A DNA stretch of 5,696 nucleotides from Flavobacteriaceae bacterium. GTDB taxonomy: Bacteria > Bacteroidota > Bacteroidia > Flavobacteriales > Flavobacteriaceae. The notes beneath the pieces were generated by a model. The model worked only from the letters and a program-made list of their open reading frames with translations, made no database searches and had not been told where the DNA came from. Every line of letters begins with the position of its first letter. The first letter of the stretch is position 1. Where the stretch lies: assembly GCA_016763595.1 (NCBI GenBank), contig JAESTN010000171.1, positions 1-5,696 on the forward strand, in the 5' to 3' direction. The position numbers were made by a program, and so were the translations under genes. Shown piece after piece: positions 1 to 5,191 of this stretch.

Positions 1-802
1 CCCAATTTTCTGGTAAATGCATATTAATGGCTCCTTGATTAGACCAAACCCAATTGTATTCGGGTAGAAATTTGTTGTTCTCTTTTTTTCTAGAATACAC
101 GTTGTCGGTTATATCATGATCCCATTGTACTCTAGAAAAATTAATTCGCCATTGCTCACCATCTTTTGGATTTACTTTTGGTCTGTTTTTTAATTCAGCA
201 AAAGCACTTAACGGAATCGCCATTTCTACAGACCAATACTGATCTATATCATTGGGGTTGTTTAAGGTTCCGTTAATAGAAACTGCAGATTTTAAATTGT
301 TTAAATTCCATCTGTTTTTTGGTTTTCCACCAACATTATAAGGTTTGTTTAAGGCCAAATCCCAAATGGTTCCTAAGGCATTAATTTCTATTTCACCATA
401 ATTATGAGTGTCATTAGAAGGGCTAATAAACACTTCAAAATCGTTGTTGTAAAAAATAACTTGATCTCTTACTTTAATGTCTCCCCAAATATGTTTTTCG
501 TTCAGTTTTGCATATACATATAAAAAATCAGCATCCCAAAGCATTTTTACTTGTGTCTGCTGATTCGGAATCTTTACGCCTTCAATATCAATGAAGTTTG
601 ATGTGAATTTTGCATTTTTCCAATCGTTTTCGGTTGCTTTTCCATCCATAATTAATGGAGTAGTCGTTTTGTAAACAACATAGGTTTTTGGGCTTACAAT
701 TTCTGAATCTAGCTGAACAGAAATTGTCTTTTCTTTAGCGCAATTAGAAAATGTAATGACTAATATAAATAAAAAGATTAAGTTGGAAAAGGGATTTTTC
801 AA
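1..802 (-). CDS. CBM9-like carbohydrate-binding lipoprotein, 3' end off the left edge
   Basis: This frame is open on the minus strand from an in-frame stop at 850-848 to the window edge and gives 267 codons from a TTG at 802-800. No in-frame ATG lies before codon 52, so TTG is the best start. From there the protein has a short basic start, a hydrophobic run (residues 8-18) and Cys21 followed by AKEK, which is a plausible type II (lipoprotein) signal peptide. The rest resembles the CBM9-like/DOMON-like family common in Bacteroidota: DGKATENDW (53-61), KMLWDADFLYVYAKL (86-100), NNDFEVFISP (119-128), GEIEINALGTIWDL (136-149), WSVEMAIPL (190-198), WRINFSRVQW (218-227) and WVWSNQGAINMHLPENW at the cut edge. 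The inferred role is binding of sugar polymers at the cell surface; no catalytic site is visible. The family call is fairly secure. The substrate is unknown, and so is whether further domains follow. Confidence 0.85.
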   Translation of the reverse strand, partial: MKNPFSNLIFLFILVITFSNCAKEKTISVQLDSEIVSPKTYVVYKTTTPLIMDGKATENDWKNAKFTSNFIDIEGVKIPNQQTQVKMLWDADFLYVYAKLNEKHIWGDIKVRDQVIFYNNDFEVFISPSNDTHNYGEIEINALGTIWDLALNKPYNVGGKPKNRWNLNNLKSAVSINGTLNNPNDIDQYWSVEMAIPLSAFAELKNRPKVNPKDGEQWRINFSRVQWDHDITDNVYSRKKENNKFLPEYNWVWSNQGAINMHLPENW

Positions 803-943
803 GGTGGATTTTATTTTGATAGCAGCTAAGATAATAAATAGGAGCTTTTAAATAATAATTTTATGTAAATCAATCTCAAAACATGTAACTTTACAAAGTA
901 AATTATCAACTTAAAAAAGAGTGCAAGCTCGTATCTTTATAAA
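803..943. promoter_or_regulatory. Divergent intergenic promoter region with a 12-bp palindrome
   Basis: This 141-bp stretch separates the divergent lipoprotein and hydroxylase genes and must contain both promoters. At 888-899 there is a perfect inverted repeat, ACTTT-AC-AAAGT. A rightward -7-like box TAACTTTA (886-893; one mismatch to TAnnTTTG) and a leftward box TTACTTTG (901-894; one mismatch) overlap the palindrome from either side. The leftward box has a TTG at 926-924, 22 bp upstream. A second rightward box, TATCTTTA, lies at 932-939, only 4 bp before the hydroxylase ATG. For the lipoprotein, TATCTTAG at 833-826 is an alternative. All matches were made by eye to the published Bacteroidota consensus and none is certain. 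Confidence 0.35.
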
Positions 944-2686
944 ATGGAGAGTCATTTTGAATTGAATGAAGTAACCAGGAAATTACCGAAACACTTACAT
1001 AAGTTTATTGTTAAACAACCCTATAGCGAGTATACATCACAAAACCAAGCGGTTTGGCGTTATGTAATGCGAATGAACATTGATTTTTTGGGTAAAGTTG
1101 CTCATAAATCTTATTTAAATGGCTTAGAAAAAACAGGAATTTCTTTAGATACTATTCCTGAAATGGAGGGTATGAACCGTATTTTAAAAGAAATAGGGTG
1201 GGCCGCAGTTTCTGTTGATGGTTTTATTCCACCAAATGCATTTATGGAATTTCAAGCCTATAATGTATTGGTAATTGCTTCAGATATGAGAACGATTAAT
1301 CATATTAAATACACGCCTGCACCAGATATTATTCATGAAGCAGCGGGGCATGCACCCATAATTGCAAATCCAGAATATGCAGAGTATTTGAGACGTTTTG
1401 GAGAGATTGGAAGCAAAGCAATTTCATCTTCTAAAGATTATGAAATGTATGAGGCAATTAGATTGTTATCTATATTAAAAGAAGATCCAAGTTCTACGGA
1501 AGAAGAAGTTTCAAAAGCTCAAAATGCAGTAGAAGAGTTGCAAAATAATATGGGCGAAATGTCTGAAATGGCACAAATTAGAAATTTACATTGGTGGTCT
1601 GTAGAGTACGGTTTGATTGGTGAATTAAATGAGCCAAAAATATATGGCGCAGGACTGCTTTCTTCAATTGGCGAAAGTGCTTGGTGTTTAACAGATGCCG
1701 TTGAGAAGTTGCCATATTCTTTAGAAGCTGCAAATAAAAGTTTTGACATCACAAAACCACAACCACAGTTATTTGTAACTTCAGACTTTGCAAAGCTAAG
1801 CTTGGTTTTAGAACAGTTTGCAAATACCATGTCACTTAGAAAAGGCGGTATGAAAGGAGTAAAGAAGCTCATTGATTCTGAAAACTTAGGGACTATAGAA
1901 TTGAGTACTGGAATTCAAGTTTCTGGGCATTTTTGTAAGGTGATTGAGTTTGATAATAAGTCTATTTACATTCAAACAAAAGGGCCAACAGCATTGGCAA
2001 ATAGGGATAAAGAATTAATTGGTCATGGTATAGAATATCATGCAGAAGGGTTCGGAAGCCCAATTGGTAAACTGAAAGGAATTAATATTCCGATTGAAGA
2101 TATGAGTCCGAGAGATTTGGAAGCCTATGGAATTTATGAAGGGAAAGAAACTACGTTGGAATTTGTAGGTGGTGTAAAAGTTGTTGGAGAGGTAATCACT
2201 GGAACAAGAGATTTACAAGGGAAAATTCAGCTAATCTCCTTTAAGAATTGTACAGTAACTTATGAAGATGAAATTTTATTTGATCCTTCTTGGGGAGTCT
2301 ACGATATGGCAGTTGGAGTAGAAGTGGTTTCGGCCTATTCAGGCCCAGCGTCCGTAAACTCGTTTGAAGACGTGAATAAAGTTTCTGAAACCAAAACACA
2401 TAAAATTCAGTACACAGAAAAACAAATTTCATTGTATGGATTATACACGCAACTAAGAACGTTAAGAGAGAGTAGTACTCTTACAGAAAGCAGCATTGAG
2501 TTGCTATATAATGAGTTGATTGCGAATCATCCATCCGACTGGTTATTAATGCTAGAGTTGTATGAAGTATCTGTAAAGAATAATTTTTCAATTCAAAAAA
2601 TACTCCTAAAAGAATTAGAGAAATTGAAATGTAACAAAAGCTACACTACGCTTATAGAAAAAGGCATAGCTTTGTGTTCAAATTAA
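944..2686 (+). CDS. phhA: Phenylalanine 4-monooxygenase (long-form aromatic amino acid hydroxylase)
   Basis: Predicted cytoplasmic non-haem iron enzyme that hydroxylates phenylalanine to tyrosine using O2 and a tetrahydropterin. The catalytic domain covers about residues 30-300. The iron-binding motif PDIIHEAAGHAP (127-138) supplies His131 and His136, and WWSVEYG (217-223) supplies Glu221, matching human PAH His285, His290 and Glu330. YGAGLLSSIGE (234-244) and KPQPQLFVT (271-279) are also family signatures. The spacing from the second His to Glu is about 85 residues, against 40 in human PAH, because of a helical insertion around 166-212. There is no N-terminal ACT regulatory domain. After residue 310 come about 270 extra residues: a beta-rich region with an internal repeat (317-351 and 404-439) and a helical end (about 490-575). 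As I recall, this long form is usual in Bacteroidota. MESHFELNE at ATG 944 agrees with family N-termini. No pterin-recycling gene is adjacent. Tyr or Trp as the true substrate is less likely but not excluded. Confidence 0.93.
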   Translation: MESHFELNEVTRKLPKHLHKFIVKQPYSEYTSQNQAVWRYVMRMNIDFLGKVAHKSYLNGLEKTGISLDTIPEMEGMNRILKEIGWAAVSVDGFIPPNAFMEFQAYNVLVIASDMRTINHIKYTPAPDIIHEAAGHAPIIANPEYAEYLRRFGEIGSKAISSSKDYEMYEAIRLLSILKEDPSSTEEEVSKAQNAVEELQNNMGEMSEMAQIRNLHWWSVEYGLIGELNEPKIYGAGLLSSIGESAWCLTDAVEKLPYSLEAANKSFDITKPQPQLFVTSDFAKLSLVLEQFANTMSLRKGGMKGVKKLIDSENLGTIELSTGIQVSGHFCKVIEFDNKSIYIQTKGPTALANRDKELIGHGIEYHAEGFGSPIGKLKGINIPIEDMSPRDLEAYGIYEGKETTLEFVGGVKVVGEVITGTRDLQGKIQLISFKNCTVTYEDEILFDPSWGVYDMAVGVEVVSAYSGPASVNSFEDVNKVSETKTHKIQYTEKQISLYGLYTQLRTLRESSTLTESSIELLYNELIANHPSDWLLMLELYEVSVKNNFSIQKILLKELEKLKCNKSYTTLIEKGIALCSN

Positions 2687-2702
2687 GATAAAATCAAAAA
2701 TT

Positions 2703-3011
2703 ATGGGTTTATTTAACCTGTTTAAAGGAAAAAACATGGAATCAGAGATTAAAGAATATTTAGAAAACGGAGCTGTTATTTTAGATGTTAGAACGAAAAT
2801 GGAATGGGATGAAGGCCATAGTGATGGAGCAGAGCATATAGTTTTGAATTTAATCCCTTTAAAGTTAGAAGAAATCAAAGCATTTAATAAGCCTGTAATT
2901 GCTGTTTGTAAAAGTGGTGGTAGAAGCGGGCAGGCAACTCAGTTTTTATCAAGTAATGGAGTTGATGTAATTAATGGCGGGCCTTGGCAAAATGTAGATC
3001 AATATCTTTAA
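2703..3011 (+). CDS. Single-domain rhodanese-like sulfurtransferase
   Basis: A 102-residue protein made of one rhodanese domain and nothing else, similar in size to GlpE/PspE-type enzymes. The substrate-side motif AVILDVRTKMEWDEGH (24-39) and the GH-DGA segment (38-43) are typical. The active-site loop is CKSGGRS (69-75), with Cys69 as the persulfide-forming nucleophile and a following Arg, so it should be catalytically competent. GGPWQN (92-97) matches the usual C-terminal motif. There is no signal peptide, so it should be cytoplasmic. The ATG at 2703 is preferred to the one at 2736 because starts like MGLFNLF are common in this family and the reading frame is conserved there. It begins 16 bp after the hydroxylase stop with no terminator between, so co-transcription is likely. 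The sulfur donor and acceptor cannot be told from sequence. A link to aromatic amino acid metabolism is suggested only by position. Confidence 0.9.
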   Translation: MGLFNLFKGKNMESEIKEYLENGAVILDVRTKMEWDEGHSDGAEHIVLNLIPLKLEEIKAFNKPVIAVCKSGGRSGQATQFLSSNGVDVINGGPWQNVDQYL

Positions 3012-3403
3012 TAACCATAATTATTAAAACCAGATTTACGATGTCTTCTTAAACGCCTCATTACTTTTAGTGAAGTGCTTACTTTTCTAATTACTGCCAA
3101 AACACCTCCAAGAAGAGCACCTGTAAAGGCTCCCATGGTTAACGGGTCAAAATTATGTCCTGTAATTAAGTACTTCAAATAAAATACAAGCATCCCAATT
3201 AAGATCGATACTAAAAATATTTGTAGTTTGGATTTTGATAAGTGTGCATACAATCCACAAAAAATTCCTGTGCTTATTGATGTTGCAGTTATTTTTGTCC
3301 AGAAAATATCGATAATAGGCGTCCCTTTAGCTAAGAAAAAGGAAGTTGTGAACAATCCAATTAAGGTTCCTACTATAATTCCAATGCAAATTTTTTGAAT
3401 CAT
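3008..3403 (-). CDS. Small four-helix membrane protein of unknown function
   Basis: A 131-residue protein that I cannot assign to a family. Four hydrophobic segments are visible at about residues 4-26, 37-55, 59-80 and 88-105, several of them rich in Gly (for example MGAFTGALLGG at 90-100). A basic cytoplasmic-type tail follows (VMRRLRRHRK at 114-123), ending in an Asn/Tyr/Gly-rich stretch. No catalytic or metal-binding motif stands out. The start is ATG at 3403-3401. A TAAATTTA box at 3439-3432 could be a -7 element, but no good -33 accompanies it, so read-through from the GSCFA gene 75 bp upstream is also possible. Its stop codon overlaps the rhodanese stop on the opposite strand. The coding call rests on the consistent membrane topology and tight packing with neighbours. 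Confidence 0.75.
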   Translation of the reverse strand: MIQKICIGIIVGTLIGLFTTSFFLAKGTPIIDIFWTKITATSISTGIFCGLYAHLSKSKLQIFLVSILIGMLVFYLKYLITGHNFDPLTMGAFTGALLGGVLAVIRKVSTSLKVMRRLRRHRKSGFNNYGY

Positions 3404-3478
3404 TTTTTTAAATCGGGGAAATTAAACAGGTTAAATTTAGTGAAAATATTTTAATCGATACGATAGATTCATTTTAAA

Positions 3479-4441
3479 CTAAAAAAAATCATCAAATTTT
3501 ATAAATGGATATTGTTCTTTTACAAGGGCTATTCTTTTTTGGATGCCTTTTAAAAACTGCTGATGTTGCTCAGATTCGGGAGTGAAAGGCCTGTGATTTA
3601 TACCTCTTTGAATCGTTTCTATTTCATTCATGTTTTTTATAGCATCTTCAGAAATCCAAGTATTAGAAAACTTTTCCCAAATATAATTGATGGCTGTTTG
3701 GTTTGGGTGAATCATATCTTCTTTGTAAAAACGATAATCGCGTAACTCATCCATTACAATCTCATAAGAAGGGAAATAATGAATTTTGTCTCTTGGTTCT
3801 AAAACATGGTGAATGGCAGCTAATAAATGCGATTTACTTTGTTGATTTTGAATGAAACCATCTTTAAGGTGGCGAACAGGTGAAACTGTAAACAACACAG
3901 TTGCTTTCGCATTCATTGATTTTATAAGTGCAATTATTGCTTCTAAACTTTCTGTAATTGCATCAACAGACAAAATATCCTTTAAAAACTTCTTTTGTGG
4001 GACTTTGTGGCAATTGGCAACTATAGTGTCCGATTCAATGAAACGATATGCCCAAGCGGTTCCTAAAGTGATAATAATATGAGTTGAGTGGTGAAGTTGT
4101 TTGCTTGCTGAGTTAATTTGTTGATTCAACCTATTCAGCAGTTCTTCTTTATTTGATGAACTTAAATTGGAATGTGCTTCAAAGCAATGCCAACGTTCAT
4201 TTAAAAAAAAGACATCTTTATCTGTATATTCTTTTTCATTAATTGCATTTGTAATTAATGTTTCAATTGCTCTAGGATGAAATAAAATACCAAATGGGTT
4301 TTGATTTGTTTGAAACTTATAATAGGCTAGTTTATCTCCAATGTTTTCAGAAAAACACGAACCTAATAATAGAATTTTAGAATCATAGCCTATTGGGTTG
4401 TAAGCTTCTTTTTTTAATGGTATTTGAGTTTGTAGATTCAT
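3479..4441 (-). CDS. GSCFA-domain protein (SGNH-hydrolase-like)
   Basis: A 320-residue protein of the GSCFA family, named for its N-terminal motif, here LLLGSCFSENIG (24-35). Further family blocks are NERWHCFEAHS (81-91), ITLGTAWAYR (124-133), VANCHKVPQKKF (141-152), TVSPVRHLKDG (185-195) and YKEDMIHPNQ (239-248). The family is functionally uncharacterised and is grouped with SGNH/GDSL-type hydrolases. The late DMIH (242-245) corresponds to the Asp-x-x-His pair of that fold. No signal peptide or membrane segment is seen. I chose the ATG at 4441 because MNLQTQIPL fits the family N-terminus. An in-frame TTG at 4465 would add 8 residues, but that TTG forms part of a likely -7 promoter box. It lies downstream of an orphan membrane-protein gene and alaS on the same strand. 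The substrate is unknown. Confidence 0.9.
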   Translation of the reverse strand: MNLQTQIPLKKEAYNPIGYDSKILLLGSCFSENIGDKLAYYKFQTNQNPFGILFHPRAIETLITNAINEKEYTDKDVFFLNERWHCFEAHSNLSSSNKEELLNRLNQQINSASKQLHHSTHIIITLGTAWAYRFIESDTIVANCHKVPQKKFLKDILSVDAITESLEAIIALIKSMNAKATVLFTVSPVRHLKDGFIQNQQSKSHLLAAIHHVLEPRDKIHYFPSYEIVMDELRDYRFYKEDMIHPNQTAINYIWEKFSNTWISEDAIKNMNEIETIQRGINHRPFTPESEQHQQFLKGIQKRIALVKEQYPFIKFDDFF

Positions 4442-4462
4442 ACTGATATTAGATAGAGAAAT

Positions 4463-4470
4463 CAAAAATA
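4463..4470 (-). promoter_or_regulatory. Candidate -7 box for the GSCFA gene
   Basis: On the minus strand, TATTTTTG (4470-4463) is an exact match to the Bacteroidota -7 pattern TAnnTTTG. It lies 21 bp upstream of the ATG at 4441, which would give a short leader. No convincing TTTG is present about 20 bp further upstream, so the promoter would be weak or dependent on an activator. The box contains the in-frame TTG that might otherwise be taken as the start codon. Confidence 0.35.
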
Positions 4471-4494
4471 ATAAAGAGATAGCTGCTAAATTAG

Positions 4495-5100
4495 CTAATT
4501 TATATCAATATTATTGCCTAGTTTTTTTGTTAAAAATTGAATAGCATCATATTTTTCTGATTCATTGATGTTGAGAAAGTGTATAGCATTCTTTTTCCCA
4601 TCGTGTTTAACAAATACAATACTTTCGCTGGTTAAAATTATTTGCAATAATTCATCAATAGGTATGATTTTTTCAAAACTGGGAAGGATTTTGATTACTA
4701 ATTGCTCGTTTTCAATATTAATAGAAAGGCTTTTGTTTATATATGTGCTTCTATATATTGAATAAATACCAATTGTTAGGAAAAAAATTAAAGCAACCGG
4801 GTTGATGTCAGAATATAGAAATAGACATACAGTACCGATGCTAAACAAGGATCCGAAGATGAGTTGGGCAATTTTGTTTGAAGAGTCATTATTGGTCTCT
4901 AATTCAATATTTGTTCTCTTTGCAGAAAAAAAGGTTTTTTTTCTTTTATATATATCATAAATCAATGAGAGAACGATCAATGGATAGAAGACGTATATGA
5001 ATATTTCCTCTGATATGAATTTCATTAAATCAAAATAAATAAATAAAGGAAGCCATATAATCCAGCTAATTTTTTTTAAGATGTTTAAAGTTTTCTTCAC
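4495..5100 (-). CDS. Orphan membrane protein: four helices plus a beta-rich C-terminal domain
   Basis: A 201-residue protein of no family I recognise. Two hydrophobic helix pairs are visible, at about residues 11-29 with 33-51 and 78-97 with 101-118. They are separated by a charged loop (52-76, starting KRKK). After the last helix, residues 122-200 alternate hydrophobic and polar residues in the manner of a small beta domain (SLSINIENEQLVIKILP at 124-140, SIVFVKHDGKK at 160-170), ending in a helix (ESEKYDAIQFLTKKL). The architecture recalls bacterial PH-like membrane-anchored proteins, but this is only a resemblance of pattern. The start is GTG at 5100-5098, giving a basic MKKTLNILKK N-terminus; no in-frame ATG is better placed. 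A likely promoter lies just upstream, and the alaS terminator separates it from alaS. The stop is 53 bp before the GSCFA start. Confidence 0.75.
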   Translation of the reverse strand: MKKTLNILKKISWIIWLPLFIYFDLMKFISEEIFIYVFYPLIVLSLIYDIYKRKKTFFSAKRTNIELETNNDSSNKIAQLIFGSLFSIGTVCLFLYSDINPVALIFFLTIGIYSIYRSTYINKSLSINIENEQLVIKILPSFEKIIPIDELLQIILTSESIVFVKHDGKKNAIHFLNINESEKYDAIQFLTKKLGNNIDIN

Positions 5101-5111
5101 GTTTTTTTAGG

Positions 5112-5144
5112 TAAATATATACATATAAAAAAGAAAGGTTCAAA
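5112..5144 (-). promoter_or_regulatory. Candidate promoter of the orphan membrane-protein gene
   Basis: On the minus strand, TTTG (5144-5141) is followed after 21 bp by TATATTTA (5119-5112). This fits the Bacteroidota TTTG / TAnnTTTG promoter layout with one mismatch in the -7 box. The GTG start lies 11 bp downstream of the box, so the leader would be very short. The TTTG lies inside the alaS terminator hairpin, so terminator and promoter would share bases. Confidence 0.4.
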
Positions 5145-5167
5145 GTAAAATAATACTCTGAACCTTT
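5127..5167 (-). terminator. Intrinsic terminator of alaS
   Basis: A 9-bp perfect inverted repeat, AAAGGTTCA (5134-5142) with TGAACCTTT (5159-5167), continues after one mismatch into a 4-bp inner stem, AGTA (5144-5147) with TACT (5154-5157), around a 6-base AT loop. Read on the minus strand, the hairpin is followed by C and then six T residues (5132-5127), which is the arrangement of a Rho-independent terminator. It begins 24 bp past the alaS stop codon. The T tract is on the minus-strand side, so it serves alaS. Confidence 0.85.
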
Positions 5168-5191
5168 GCTGCTTAATTCCTTTGTGCCTTT

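Noticed and set aside
1519..1872. Open frame of 117 codons antisense to the hydroxylase
   Set aside because: It lies fully within a strongly supported gene, and its translation is Cys/Ser/Pro-scattered with no domain pattern; it is a shadow of the sense codons.
2241..2432. Open frame of 63 codons antisense to the hydroxylase
   Set aside because: Entirely inside the hydroxylase, low-complexity translation and no promoter; not a gene.
2678..2878. Open frame antisense to the rhodanese start
   Set aside because: It covers the conserved rhodanese DVR region on the other strand and shows no protein-like pattern of its own.
3443..3452. Palindrome AAAATATTTT in the gap upstream of the small membrane-protein gene
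   Set aside because: Pure A/T palindromes of this size are expected in this composition and no paired box or hairpin supports a function.
3563..4082. Two plus-strand open frames (3563-3745 and 3852-4082) opposite the GSCFA gene
   Set aside because: They are antisense to conserved GSCFA motifs and lack recognisable features.
4485..4495. 11-bp palindrome GCTAA-A-TTAGC at the end of the orphan gene
   Set aside because: The stem is too short, with a one-base centre and no T tract, so it is not a terminator; it may be chance in AT-rich DNA.
4565..4765. Plus-strand open frame of 66 codons opposite the orphan membrane protein
   Set aside because: Its hydrophobic look comes from the AT-rich complement; the minus-strand frame is longer, with coherent membrane topology and a promoter.
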